From positions 1-55,464 of the forward strand of contig NZ_MUGT01000014.1 in NCBI RefSeq assembly GCF_002217205.1: 55,464 bases of DNA, given 5' to 3'. Of the stretch, positions 43,939 to 53,474 are shown piece by piece. Each line of letters opens with the position of its first letter. Within the stretch, counting starts at the first letter, position 1. The translations under genes were made by a program, and so were the position numbers. Source of the DNA: Flavobacterium branchiophilum NBRC 15030 = ATCC 35035. Its GTDB lineage: Bacteria; Bacteroidota; Bacteroidia; Flavobacteriales; Flavobacteriaceae. The notes beneath the pieces are model-generated. The model made no database searches, had not been told where the DNA came from, and saw nothing but the letters and a program-made list of their open reading frames with translations.

Positions 43939-44015
43939 ATCAATTTGAATTATAAAAAAACGGTGTTTGTTTATATTTTTGTTAAAATTGATTACCTCTA
44001 TTTTTTATGAAAACC

Positions 44016-44085
44016 AAAACCCACTTGAAGGTTATACCAAATATACATATAAAATATATTGGGCATTAATTTTCAAGTGGGTTTT
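44016..44085 (-). terminator. Hairpin with a MITE-end sequence in its loop
   Basis: AAAACCCACTTGAA (44016-44029) pairs perfectly with TTCAAGTGGGTTTT (44072-44085). The 42-nt loop contains ATACCAAATATACATATAAA (44034-44053), the same end sequence as the MITE-like element at 21928-22090. It lies 34 nt past the muiA-like stop codon and probably ends that transcript. Confidence 0.6.
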
Positions 44086-44119
44086 GAAGGTTGTTTATCA
44101 AAAAAAATAATAATATATG

Positions 44120-45937
44120 CTACAAATTTTCAATAATTTTATCTTTTGGATATTTTACCTTGTAGCTAATTCTTATTTTCTTGCTTTCGCCAGCCTCTAG
44201 TTTGAGTTGCCATGTTAATATACCTGTTTCGGCATTGGTATTTGCTTTGCCATTTTCTAGCAATTCTATTGTAATGTCTTTGTCGGTACTGATAGGGTAT
44301 TGGTCTTTGAGCAGCATGTTTATGGCTTCTTTTTTGTTGTTTTTTACCGTAAGGTCATACGTAAACATTTGTTCTTTGTAGCCAGAAAGGAATTTTGTCC
44401 CCGACTTGTCTGCTACTTTCTCTCGCTTGATGGCTATTTTTTTGTCTCTGCCCATGCTCAAATTCAGGGTGTCTGCGGTTTGGTTGGGGTTGATGGTTGT
44501 TTTGCCCACATACATTCCTTCAAAAATGATGTTGGCTTCGCCAGGCAACAAATTGAATTTAGAATAATCGCTAACCTCAGCTAATAAGAAGGCCTCTTTT
44601 TCTACTCTTGGTGCAGCATAATATTTGTAGGTTGCCGGAATTTTAAGGTCTTTCAGGGCTACACTATGGGCTTTGCCGTTGGATAAAATATCGTAAGGAA
44701 TGTCTATATCAAACGAAATGTTGAGTTCTTGTTCTTCAATGGAGGTATAATCGTCACTATTTTTGGTGGTTATTTCAATCACACCATGGGCTGCTTCACT
44801 GCCATAAACCGAGGTTGCATTTTCCCCTTTGAGTACGTTCATGGATTTTATGGCATTTTGATTGATGCTTTGAATGGCTTCTTTAGAAATTATAGAACCG
44901 TTTACAACATACAAAGGTTCTTTTGAAGCGGCTCCTCTTATCATTATCTTTTTATCAATACCAGGAGCTCCAGAAGTATCACTTATTTGCACACCAGCTA
45001 CTTGTCCTTGCAAAGATTGGATTACATTTGAAGTGCTATTCAAATAACCTTGTTTGTATGAATTACCATATTTCAAAAACCACGCATTCAAAATTGGGGC
45101 GGTATTGTTTTGGGTTGGGTTGCCGCTAGAAAGGGTTAATTTTACTTTTTTCCAGTCTATTCCTGTGTTTTGGGTTACTTTTGCTTTGTATTTTAGGTTG
45201 ATTGCCGTGTTGATGTTGTCGGCACGCAAATCGTAAAACGGTTGCCACGACGCATTTGCAGTAAGGTAATTGATGTCAAAATTTACGGTGCTGGTCATGT
45301 CTGCCATAACTTGCAGTATCAATTTTCCTTGCGAGGCACTTTCTTCTTTTTGGGTGTTCAATTCCAGTTTGTTGTTCAATTTTTCAAGCCTCCAATTTGT
45401 TTTGGCTTCTTTTTCTTCAATGGAATGAATGGCATTTCGCAAGTCTCGATGTTTCAGGTTGTAGTAATCCACTAGTTTCATGAGTTCGGCAACGTTCAAT
45501 CCTGTATTGGCTCCAGCCACATTTTGGTTTTTGTCTAGCAGTTCGATGCTTTTGGTATGGGCGGTTTTTTCCGTATCCAACTTACTCAATTCTTTCTGAA
45601 GTATTGCAATACTGTCTCGCACTTTTTTGATGGTTGGGTTGGTTTCGTCTATTTCAAACTCGGAAATATAATTTTTGGTAAATTGAACCGAAAGCACCGT
45701 AACATGGGCAGGCACACCAATTTGAATGGTGTTTTCATTAACATAATCGGCCACGTTTTTAACCACAATTTCACTCACCCCCATAGGCAAAGCTACTGAT
45801 GTGGTGTGGTTTAGCTCGGCACCATTACTATAAACAGTTGCACTTTTGATTTTAGCGGTCGTAAAAATCGGTTTTTGAGCAAAAGAAACTGCCGAAATAC
45901 CGATTAAGATTGCAAAAAGAATTTTTTTCATGGCCAT
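44120..45937 (-). CDS. MuiA/DUF4139 protein with embedded TonB-plug domain
   Basis: A 605-aa exported protein (signal peptide 1-20, ending SFAQ) of the mucoidy-inhibitor MuiA family. The N-terminal DUF4140 part (about 24-130) and a coiled coil (about 103-200) are followed by the start of DUF4139 (SWQPFYDLRA near 230-239). DUF4139 is then interrupted at about 302-392 by a SusC-like plug segment (SLQGQVAGVQI, IMIRGA, PLYVVNG, INQNAIKSMNVLKG, SVYGSEAAHGVIEITTK). It resumes and ends at SYKVKYP. No barrel follows. A second in-frame ATG two codons in could be the start. Function unknown. Confidence 0.87.
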   Translation of the reverse strand: MAMKKILFAILIGISAVSFAQKPIFTTAKIKSATVYSNGAELNHTTSVALPMGVSEIVVKNVADYVNENTIQIGVPAHVTVLSVQFTKNYISEFEIDETNPTIKKVRDSIAILQKELSKLDTEKTAHTKSIELLDKNQNVAGANTGLNVAELMKLVDYYNLKHRDLRNAIHSIEEKEAKTNWRLEKLNNKLELNTQKEESASQGKLILQVMADMTSTVNFDINYLTANASWQPFYDLRADNINTAINLKYKAKVTQNTGIDWKKVKLTLSSGNPTQNNTAPILNAWFLKYGNSYKQGYLNSTSNVIQSLQGQVAGVQISDTSGAPGIDKKIMIRGAASKEPLYVVNGSIISKEAIQSINQNAIKSMNVLKGENATSVYGSEAAHGVIEITTKNSDDYTSIEEQELNISFDIDIPYDILSNGKAHSVALKDLKIPATYKYYAAPRVEKEAFLLAEVSDYSKFNLLPGEANIIFEGMYVGKTTINPNQTADTLNLSMGRDKKIAIKREKVADKSGTKFLSGYKEQMFTYDLTVKNNKKEAINMLLKDQYPISTDKDITIELLENGKANTNAETGILTWQLKLEAGESKKIRISYKVKYPKDKIIENL

Positions 45938-46000
45938 ACATTTTTAAGGTTTAAAAACATAGAGCCTTATTTGACACAAAAGGTTGGGACGAAACAATAA

Positions 46001-47350
46001 TTAAAAATTCAAAATCAATTTAGCTATACTAAAATACAAAAAAATACCTATAACATCATTAGTAGTTGTGATAAAAGGCCCTGTTGCAATAGCAGGATCT
46101 ATTTTATTTTTATGTAAAAAAAGAGGTACTAATGTTCCTAGCGTGGCTGCAAACAAAATAACAACAATAATAGAAATAGAAATAGCAATTCCTACTTGAA
46201 TTTGACCAAACATAATGGTATGATAGCCTAAAAGGATCATCGAAATGATGGTTCCAGAAATCATTGCAACCGCAATTTCTTTGCTAAAATAATTACGACT
46301 AAATTCTTTTAGTGTGCCATTTGCCAATCCTTGTACCACAATGGCCGAGGCCTGTACCCCAATGTTGCCAGCAGTTGCCGAAAGCAAAGGAACAAATATA
46401 AACAGGGTAGTATATTTTTTAAAGGCGGCTTGGTTGTTGTCCAATACTTGCGAAGCTAGCAACTCGATAAGCATGCCCATCAAAAGCCAAGGGATTCGAG
46501 CTTTTGTGAGTTCTAAAATGCTGTCGTTTGTTTCAACGTCCTGCGTAATACCTGCTGCTAATTGATAATCTTTATCGGCCTCTTCTTTTATCACATCAAT
46601 AATATCGTCAATCGTTATACGGCCTACGAGTCTGCCCAATTCATCTACTACGGGTATGGCTTCCAAATCATATTTTTGCATGATTCGTGCCACTTCTACA
46701 TCTTTAGTATCTACGTTTACAAAATTCAATTTCGGAATATACACATCGGCAATTTGAGTTTTGGTAGATGTAGTCAATAAATCCTTCAACGATAGCCTCC
46801 CTTTGAGGCGGTTTTCATCATCAACCACATAAATCGAATGTACTTTTGAAACGTGTTCGGCCTGAATCCGCATTTCTTTCATACAGGTAATGACACTCCA
46901 GTTTTCATTGACTTTGACTAACTCTTTCCCCATCAATCCTCCTGCTGTATCTTCGTCATAACGCAACAATTCTACAATATCTTTGGCATGCTCTACGTCC
47001 AAAAGTTCCGAGATAACCTCGTGCTTCTTAGTTTGAGACAATTCGCCAATAATATCTGCCGCATCATCTGTATCCAACTCGTCCAACTCTTCGGCAATTT
47101 CTTTGGGCGACAAGCGTTTCAAAATGTTTTCTCGCAAATCGTCCTCTAGTTCCAAAAGTATTTCAGAGGTCACGTCTGACTCTAAAAGCCTAAAAATATA
47201 AGTAGCTTCGTCAAAATTCAATTCGTCTAAAACCTCGGCAATATCGGCATGATGCAAATCCGACAACAAAATTTCTAGTTCGTTATCGGCTTTATTTTCA
47301 ATAAGTTGTTCTATCTGAACAATCAAATCTTTGCTTATTTTAAACTCCAT
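46001..47350 (-). CDS. mgtE: Magnesium transporter MgtE
   Basis: A 449-aa Mg2+ channel. In order: the N-terminal superhelical domain (about 20-130, with [17 protein letters not shown] and [12 protein letters not shown]), a CBS pair (about 130-255, containing [10 protein letters not shown] and [14 protein letters not shown]), a plug helix, and five membrane helices (about 285-449) with the pore motif [10 protein letters not shown]. All parts are complete. The start ATG at 47350 was chosen over one three codons upstream; it overlaps ksgA by 11 nt, so the two are coupled. It acts in the inner membrane. Confidence 0.95.
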   Translation of the reverse strand: MEFKISKDLIVQIEQLIENKADNELEILLSDLHHADIAEVLDELNFDEATYIFRLLESDVTSEILLELEDDLRENILKRLSPKEIAEELDELDTDDAADIIGELSQTKKHEVISELLDVEHAKDIVELLRYDEDTAGGLMGKELVKVNENWSVITCMKEMRIQAEHVSKVHSIYVVDDENRLKGRLSLKDLLTTSTKTQIADVYIPKLNFVNVDTKDVEVARIMQKYDLEAIPVVDELGRLVGRITIDDIIDVIKEEADKDYQLAAGITQDVETNDSILELTKARIPWLLMGMLIELLASQVLDNNQAAFKKYTTLFIFVPLLSATAGNIGVQASAIVVQGLANGTLKEFSRNYFSKEIAVAMISGTIISMILLGYHTIMFGQIQVGIAISISIIVVILFAATLGTLVPLFLHKNKIDPAIATGPFITTTNDVIGIFLYFSIAKLILNF

Positions 47351-48119
47351 CGGCTTCAATTTTTTGGGTTAAAGCTATAAATTCTGCAACACTCAATTGC
47401 TCCGGACGGCTATCCAAAAGGCTGTCTTCTCGCAATTTGTCCGACAAATTTAATGTTTTCAAACTATTTCGCAATGTTTTTCGTCGTTGTTGAAAAGCGG
47501 TTTTAACCACCGTAAAAAACAATTTTTCGCCACATGGCAAACTGTAATTGTCTTTTCGTATCAATCGTAATACACCCGATTTGACTTTTGGCGGCGGATT
47601 AAAAACGTGTTCATCTACCGTAAAAAGATAAGTTGCCTCATAAAAAGCCTGTACCAATACCGATAAAATACCATAAGCTTTGCTCCCTTTTTTCTCGCAA
47701 ATCCGTTCGGCTACTTCTTTTTGAAACATACCCGAAAAGGCAGGTATTTGATTTCGATATTCTAACACCCTAAACACAATTTGAGTCGAAATATTATACG
47801 GAAAATTCCCAATAATTGCCCATTGTTTGTCTTCAAATATTTTTTGAATATTGTATTTCAAAAAGTCTTCCGATATTATTTTGCCTTTCAAGGCTGGGTA
47901 TTTGGCATCCAAATACGTTACAGATTCTTTGTCTATTTCTATTACATAAGTTGTTATGGGCTTGGCTAACAAATATTTGGTCAAAACCCCCATACCTGGC
48001 CCTATTTCCAACACATGATCATAACCCTCCAATTCAAGAGTGTCGGCTATGGCTTGTGCAATGCTTTCGTCTTTTAAAAAATGTTGTCCGAGGTGTTTTT
48101 TGGCTTTTACTTGTTCCAT
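47340..48119 (-). CDS. ksgA: 16S rRNA dimethyladenosine transferase KsgA/RsmA
   Basis: A 259-aa enzyme that dimethylates two adjacent adenosines near the 3' end of 16S rRNA, a late step of 30S assembly. It has the start motif [14 protein letters not shown] motif [13 protein letters not shown] and the catalytic GNFPYNIS. The C-terminal domain is full length. The ATG at 48119 was chosen; an in-frame ATG at 48140 adds seven residues not typical of the family. It lies downstream of the DUF4286 gene and is coupled to mgtE. Confidence 0.96.
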   Translation of the reverse strand: MEQVKAKKHLGQHFLKDESIAQAIADTLELEGYDHVLEIGPGMGVLTKYLLAKPITTYVIEIDKESVTYLDAKYPALKGKIISEDFLKYNIQKIFEDKQWAIIGNFPYNISTQIVFRVLEYRNQIPAFSGMFQKEVAERICEKKGSKAYGILSVLVQAFYEATYLFTVDEHVFNPPPKVKSGVLRLIRKDNYSLPCGEKLFFTVVKTAFQQRRKTLRNSLKTLNLSDKLREDSLLDSRPEQLSVAEFIALTQKIEADGV

Positions 48120-48185
48120 GTTTTTTAGCCCAATGGGCAAAAATTGTTTGTTAATAAAAAAAGAATTGGATAGGGTTTTAAAACG

Positions 48186-48503
48186 TTATTGATAGTCTGC
48201 AATTAATTCCAATTCTGTTCTAAAAGCCAACATTTTATCCCCAAAAAGTTTCAACGATGCCTCTCGAAGTTTTGGTGCATCTTCCAAATAATACCGCTCT
48301 AATGTATTTTTGCTATCGGTTGTATATTGAACCGAATAAGTAATGCCCCCCATGTCCTCTTCTATCAATACCTTGACTAGTCGGGCCGACAAAAATTTGC
48401 CCGTGGCCAGCATTTCGGGTATGTGTATGTTGTGCATCCATTGCAGCCACTGGTCGTGGACACTCTCTTGAATATTTATTGTTACATTGTATATTATCAT
48501 CAT
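48186..48503 (-). CDS. DUF4286 family protein
   Basis: A 105-aa cytoplasmic protein with a ferredoxin-like pattern (IIYNVTINIQESVHDQWLQW) and the conserved HIPEMLATGKF segment of the DUF4286 family. Members commonly sit between a TPR gene and ksgA in Flavobacteriaceae, exactly as here. Function unknown. The second of two adjacent ATG codons is an equally good start. It begins 22 nt after the TPR gene's stop codon. Confidence 0.85.
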   Translation of the reverse strand: MMIIYNVTINIQESVHDQWLQWMHNIHIPEMLATGKFLSARLVKVLIEEDMGGITYSVQYTTDSKNTLERYYLEDAPKLREASLKLFGDKMLAFRTELELIADYQ

Positions 48504-48525
48504 TTTGTAGTGCTTTTGCTATTGT

Positions 48526-50307
48526 TTATAAAGCCTTATCTCCCCGTAGTTGCCTGTACTTTCGTTGGGCATCTGTGTAATAAATACTGTCTTCGTGGTG
48601 CATAATAACGGCCTCGTAGCAGGCTTTGGCCTTTGCTACATCTTGTTTTTGACTCCAAATATTTCCCGAAAAATAGTAAGCCTCGTCTGCATATATCCCA
48701 TCTTGAAAGCGGTCTATAATGTGCTGATAATGTGCTAAGGCCATATCCCATTGCTCCATTGTTTCATATATTTTGCCCATTCTATACAGTGTTACTGGCA
48801 CAATTTCGTCTGTAGCATGCTCGGTCAGTATTTTTTTGAAAGCCTCTAGGGCAGCCTCATTTTTGTTTTGATAAACCAAAAAGTCTGCATGGGCCAATTT
48901 TTTCAAAGCCGTTTGTGTCGAATCGGACACCGTGTTATCGCTTATCAATAAATACAAATCTATCGCATCGTTTGCAATCAATTGTGTCGAAGCCGTTTTC
49001 AATACAGACAATTGCTTGTTGGCCCATTCAAAATCCGTTTGAAAATAACTCGTTTTGGCTATTTTCAAACTCGCTTCTTGCCCGATAACATCATTCTTTA
49101 AGTCATTTTCTATTTGCGAATAATAAATCAAAGCCTGATTAAATTTTTCCTGATACAATAAAATATCGGCCAATTCCATTTTGGCTTCTCCCATTTGGGT
49201 ATAACTCAACGGCAATTCCAATGCCCTTTTCAATATCATTTGGGCCTTTTCAGGATTTTTTAGATAAAATGTCACAAAATGAGCCTGCAGTTTTTGCAAA
49301 TCAAACGTAATTTGATTGATACCATATTGTTGAATCCAGCCTTCTAATGCCACATCTATTGCAGCATAATCCGTAGCAACGGCCTTTTGAATTTTAATCT
49401 TTTCAATAAAATAATGAGCCTGAACTTTCAAATAAGGGTCATTCGTGTTGTCCAATACAAATTGATAAACCTCGTTGGCTGTAGCTATTTCGCCTTCATT
49501 TGCTGCCATTTGTGCCAAATTGATGAGGTTTGAAAACATATCAGGACTGCGTTTATAAATCGCTTTTTCCTGTATAAATGCCTTGCCAAAATCTTTTTGT
49601 TGCACAAAATGCCAACTCAAAAATTGGTTCCAAAAAATGTCTTGGGCCTTTTGTGTTCGCAAAATCAATGCCTTTTTCAATACATCGGCAAAATGTCCTG
49701 AAGCATCCTCTGCCAAATACCTCGACAACGCATTCTGAATAACAGGCAGCATACCAGGATTGGCAGCAGACTCGTCCAACAGCTTCTCTACCATCAAATC
49801 CGATTGTCCTTTTTGGCCATAAAGCACGGCCATTTGAAAATTAAAATTAAAATTCGGATTCAAGGAAACACCCAGTTGATAGGCTTGCAATGCCTCATTT
49901 ACCAACGATTTTTGTTCAAAACAACTAGCCACTCCATACACCTCATCTGGATTTTTTTGAATCATTGCCATCGCCTTTTGATAATATTTTTGGGCTTGCT
50001 CTTCGTTTTTTTGCCGCTGATAATTGTAGCCCAACTCTATCCACAATACAGCCATCGGATGGCTGTCGAGCTTACTTTCTATCCGCTTTTGGGCTTCGTC
50101 ATATTTTTCCAGCTGTTGCAAACACGCTATCGTTTTCAAAAAATAGGTGGCATTTTGCGGCATGTCTTTGCTCAAGGCCTCATAACTCAATTGTGCTTTT
50201 TCAAATTCGCCTTTGTCAAAATAATATTGTGCCAATTGTTCGTTTTGAGACAAAACCAACAACGAGTGCAAAAAAATTATTAAACACAGACAATACTTGA
50301 ATTTCAT
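48526..50307 (-). CDS. Secreted TPR-repeat protein
   Basis: A 593-aa exported protein with a signal peptide (1-20, ending LLVLSQ) and many tetratricopeptide repeats across the whole chain, for example YYFDKGEFEKAQLSYEAL, YQRQKNEEQAQKYYQKAM and YETMEQWDMALAHYQHII. Repeats of this kind mediate protein-protein contacts in the periplasm. The partner is unknown. It lies downstream of serS, separated by a copy of the dispersed repeat, and upstream of DUF4286, ksgA and mgtE on the same strand. Order and content match other Flavobacteriaceae. Confidence 0.88.
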   Translation of the reverse strand: MKFKYCLCLIIFLHSLLVLSQNEQLAQYYFDKGEFEKAQLSYEALSKDMPQNATYFLKTIACLQQLEKYDEAQKRIESKLDSHPMAVLWIELGYNYQRQKNEEQAQKYYQKAMAMIQKNPDEVYGVASCFEQKSLVNEALQAYQLGVSLNPNFNFNFQMAVLYGQKGQSDLMVEKLLDESAANPGMLPVIQNALSRYLAEDASGHFADVLKKALILRTQKAQDIFWNQFLSWHFVQQKDFGKAFIQEKAIYKRSPDMFSNLINLAQMAANEGEIATANEVYQFVLDNTNDPYLKVQAHYFIEKIKIQKAVATDYAAIDVALEGWIQQYGINQITFDLQKLQAHFVTFYLKNPEKAQMILKRALELPLSYTQMGEAKMELADILLYQEKFNQALIYYSQIENDLKNDVIGQEASLKIAKTSYFQTDFEWANKQLSVLKTASTQLIANDAIDLYLLISDNTVSDSTQTALKKLAHADFLVYQNKNEAALEAFKKILTEHATDEIVPVTLYRMGKIYETMEQWDMALAHYQHIIDRFQDGIYADEAYYFSGNIWSQKQDVAKAKACYEAVIMHHEDSIYYTDAQRKYRQLRGDKAL

Positions 50308-50411
50308 ATTTCTAATCGATATTTATTTTTTATCGTGGCTTCTCATAATATATTTTCAAAAAAACAGGCAAAATAAATAACAACACCATTTGTTACATCC
50401 AAAAAAAAAAA

Positions 50412-50556
50412 TTGGGCGTGCCCCTCCGTAAACTACGGGTCGGGCTATCCGTTTCAAACAACAATCTTTTGAACTCCAAAAGAAATATCATATTGTGAAA
50501 TAATCTTTTTTGCCCAAAAAAAGGGCAAAAAAGAATTTCCACTGCTATCCCTCACG
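50412..50556 (-). repeat. Dispersed 3'-end repeat, copy 4
   Basis: Read on the minus strand it begins GGGATAGCAGTGGAAATTC (about 50554-50536), about 136 nt past the serS stop codon. It then forms a hairpin from GCCC/GGGC arms (50514-50527), and continues with the same TTTCTTTTGGAGTTCAAA core as 9540-9557. It lies in the 384-nt gap between serS and the TPR gene. The short plus-strand frame at 50510-50695 is within this repeat and is not a gene. I see nothing else in the gap. Confidence 0.7.
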
Positions 50557-50691
50557 CAAATCCAAACAACATTTCAAATGCCCGCTTTCAAAACAGCTTG
50601 TCATTTCAATCCTAAAACAATGGCTTTCTAAAAATTTGTTTCACACAAATGTAAAACCACAACATGCTTTTGCAATAATTAAAAATACCGC

Positions 50692-51963
50692 TTAATCTAT
50701 GAGGTCAAATCCACAATACCTTCTCAAAACTTCTGGAATTACAATACCCTCGGGCGTTTGATAATTTTCTAAAATCCCAGCCAAAACCCTTGGCAAAGCC
50801 AGCGAGCTTCCGTTTAAAGTGTGTGCCAAATGGTTTTTCCCTTCCTTGTCTTTAAACCGCAATTTCAAACGATTAGACTGAAAAGTTTCAAAATTGGACA
50901 CCGAACTGATTTCCAACCAACGATCCTGAGCAGTCGAAAAAACTTCAAAATCATAAGTCAAAGCCGATGCAAATCCCATATCGCCACCACACAACCTCAA
51001 AATTCGATAAGGCAATTTCAATTCATTCAAAATATCCTTCACGTGTTCTACCATGCCTTCAAGCGCTTCATAAGATCGATCAGGATGTTCAATTCTTACA
51101 ATTTCTACTTTGTCAAATTGATGCAATCTGTTGAGCCCCCTAACATGAGCCCCCCACGATCCTGCCTCTCGTCTAAAACAAGGTGTATAACCCGTACACA
51201 AAACAGGCAGTTCGTTTTCGTTCAAAATCACATCTCTAAATATATTAGTAACAGGCACTTCTGCCGTGGGTATCAAATACAAATCGTCTTTGGCATCATG
51301 ATACATCTGCCCCTCTTTGTCGGGCAATTGCCCCGTACCATAAGCCGAAGCTTCGTTCACCAAATGAGGCACTTGGTATTCTTTATAGCCCGCATCGGTA
51401 TTTTTATCTAAAAAATAAGCTATCAAGGCCCGTTGCAATTTGGCCCCTTTGCCTTTATATACAGGAAAACCAGGTGCTGTGATTTTGGTACCAAGCTCAA
51501 AATCAACAATATCATATTTTTTTATCAAATCCCAATGTGGCAACGCCCCTTCATACAAGGTTGGAATATCGCCCGTTTGAAAAATATTCAAATTGTCGTC
51601 GGCAGATTGGCCTTCTGGCACAATATCGGCAGGCAAATTTGGAAGCGTATATAATTTTTCTGTAAGCTGCTGCGACAATCGCTCGGTTATTTCGGCAAGT
51701 TCTTTGCTTTTTTCTTTCAACGAAACCGTTTTGGCTTTTAAAATTTCGGCTTTGGCTTTTTCGCCGTTTTTCATCAAATCGCCAATATCTTTCGATAATT
51801 TATTAGATTCAGACAAAATAGTATCTAAAGCCACTTGCGAAGCCCGACGGTTTTCATCTAATTCAACGATTTCTTTCACAACAGCTCTAGCGTCAAGATG
51901 TCTTTTGGCCAAGGCTTTGATTACTTTTTCTTGATTGTCTCTAATAAATGCAGTTTGTAACAT
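50692..51963 (-). CDS. serS: Seryl-tRNA synthetase
   Basis: Charges tRNA-Ser with serine. The 423-aa length is normal. The N-terminal coiled-coil arm (about 1-105) binds the tRNA. The class II core shows motif 2 in CFRREAGSWGAHVRGLNRLH and motif 3 in GSSLALPRVLAGILENYQTP, with SSVSNFETFQSNRLKLRF between them. It starts with MLQTAFIRDNQEKVI at 51963. A -7-like element lies at 51989-51996. Confidence 0.97.
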   Translation of the reverse strand: MLQTAFIRDNQEKVIKALAKRHLDARAVVKEIVELDENRRASQVALDTILSESNKLSKDIGDLMKNGEKAKAEILKAKTVSLKEKSKELAEITERLSQQLTEKLYTLPNLPADIVPEGQSADDNLNIFQTGDIPTLYEGALPHWDLIKKYDIVDFELGTKITAPGFPVYKGKGAKLQRALIAYFLDKNTDAGYKEYQVPHLVNEASAYGTGQLPDKEGQMYHDAKDDLYLIPTAEVPVTNIFRDVILNENELPVLCTGYTPCFRREAGSWGAHVRGLNRLHQFDKVEIVRIEHPDRSYEALEGMVEHVKDILNELKLPYRILRLCGGDMGFASALTYDFEVFSTAQDRWLEISSVSNFETFQSNRLKLRFKDKEGKNHLAHTLNGSSLALPRVLAGILENYQTPEGIVIPEVLRRYCGFDLID

Positions 51964-52636
51964 TGTTTTTTGTTTTAAATAATGCCAGCAAATTTAAGGA
52001 ATTTGTTTTTATTATTGCCTATTGCTTGCTATTTTAAAACATAAACATTTTTTTGTAAAAAAACACATCCATACCATAACGCTAATTACAGTCCTACAAC
52101 CCGATGCGTCGCACTTAAATAGACAATAAAAATTCTATTTTATTTGTAATACAAAAACAAAAGTTGAGCCATAAAAACTCACAATTACAGATTATTATAT
52201 CCAAAACCATCGGGTATAATACATATTAGGAATAAAAAATCAAAGATGATTTAAAATAGGAAACAAAAATAAGAAATTATTTTGTATGATTTGAAAAAAG
52301 AAATATTCAAATGACTCAAAAATATTGAATTAAAACTTTTGATAAATTAATTTAAAATTCTGGTTTTCAATTATTTTAAATGATTGAAGTTGCACTTTTT
52401 TGAAAATGAAAGGCTGCAAAAATATATTGTCAATTGATGGTAATTATAGGGAAATAAAAAACAGACACTTCAAATATTTGATGGAATTGTCATGGGGTTA
52501 TATTGCATAAATAATATCAGAATTTAATGTAATAATATTTTAAAAATTAGTATTAATTTAATAATATTAAGATTTGAAATAGTTTGAAAGTATTGTTATC
52601 TTTGTGCTTTCAAAACAACAACACAACAACAATATT
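51964..52636. other. Non-coding gap between serS and proC with divergent promoters
   Basis: A 673-nt AT-rich gap. On the minus strand, TAAATTTG at 51989-51996 is a candidate -7 element for serS. On the plus strand, the proC promoter is at 52573-52604. The intervening 575 nt shows no reading frame, no tRNA cloverleaf and no strong hairpin by eye. Confidence 0.55.
52573..52604 (+). promoter_or_regulatory. Consensus promoter of proC
   Basis: -33 TTTG (52573-52576), 20-nt spacer, -7 TATCTTTG (52597-52604). It lies 32 nt upstream of the ATG at 52637. A GTG that overlaps the -7 element (52604) is therefore not the start of proC. Confidence 0.75.
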
Positions 52637-53413
52637 ATGAACATTCACATCATTGGAGGGGGCAACTTGGGGGTGGCCATTGCTTTGGGTATTTCAAAAT
52701 TTTCCAAAGGGAATAAAGTTACCGTAACCCGCAGAAACATTGACAAAATAAGTTATTTAGAAAAAGAAGGTATTCAAGTATCGTCAAACAATACCACACA
52801 TATTTCGGAAGCTGATATTGTTATTTTGACTATAAAACCCTATCAGGTTCAGGCGGTGCTGGAAGAAATTTTGCCCCATTTGAATCAAGCCACTATAGCA
52901 TCGGCCGTAAGTGGCTTGTCTATCGAGGAAATACAAGCAATAACAGGCACACAACATGCAATTGTACATATAATGCCTAATATTGCAGCTCGTTTTGGCG
53001 AGTCGGCTACTTGTATATCCTATTTGCCAAAAGACAAAGTCAAGGCTGAAAAAGTGATTACATTATTTGATTATTTAGGCACCGTATCTGTTATAGACGA
53101 AAAATTGATGGATGCAGCCACGGTTTTGGGAGCCTGCGGAACGGCTTATGCCCTACGATACATAAGAGCCTCGATGCAAGCGGGAATAGAAATTGGTTTT
53201 GATGCTCAAACGGCATTGGCCATTGCCTCGCAAACCGCCAAAGGTGCCGCAACAATGGCCTTGGTCGAAAAAATACATCCCGAGCAGTTGATTGATCGGG
53301 TAACAACCCCACAAGGTTGTACTATTGTGGGCCTCAACGAAATGGAACACGAAGGGTTTAGTTCGTCGTTGATAAAAGGTATTAAAACCTCTTTACAAAA
53401 AATAGTGGGTTAA
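52637..53413 (+). CDS. proC: Pyrroline-5-carboxylate reductase ProC
   Basis: Reduces pyrroline-5-carboxylate to proline, the last step of proline synthesis. The 258-aa protein has the N-terminal Rossmann motif IHIIGGGNLGVAIA (3-16) and NADP-side basic residues TVTRRNIDK. The C-terminal family signature TPQGCTIVGLNEME lies near 226-239. An upstream GTG at 52604 was rejected because it overlaps the promoter and encodes residues before the Rossmann strand. It ends in a hairpin terminator. Confidence 0.92.
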   Translation: MNIHIIGGGNLGVAIALGISKFSKGNKVTVTRRNIDKISYLEKEGIQVSSNNTTHISEADIVILTIKPYQVQAVLEEILPHLNQATIASAVSGLSIEEIQAITGTQHAIVHIMPNIAARFGESATCISYLPKDKVKAEKVITLFDYLGTVSVIDEKLMDAATVLGACGTAYALRYIRASMQAGIEIGFDAQTALAIASQTAKGAATMALVEKIHPEQLIDRVTTPQGCTIVGLNEMEHEGFSSSLIKGIKTSLQKIVG

Positions 53414-53433
53414 TTTATTTTTAAAAAAATTAT

Positions 53434-53464
53434 ACGCATTAGAACACCTCTGATGCGTTTTTTT
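53434..53464 (+). terminator. Terminator of proC
   Basis: ACGCATTAGA (53434-53443) pairs with TCTGATGCGT (53449-53458) with one wobble, followed by a run of Ts. It lies 20 nt past the proC stop and just before the next gene. Confidence 0.85.
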
Positions 53465-53474
53465 ATATCAAAGC

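Noticed and set aside
50510..50695. Short plus-strand reading frame beside serS
   Set aside because: It overlaps the dispersed repeat, has no promoter and its product is unlike any protein family I know.
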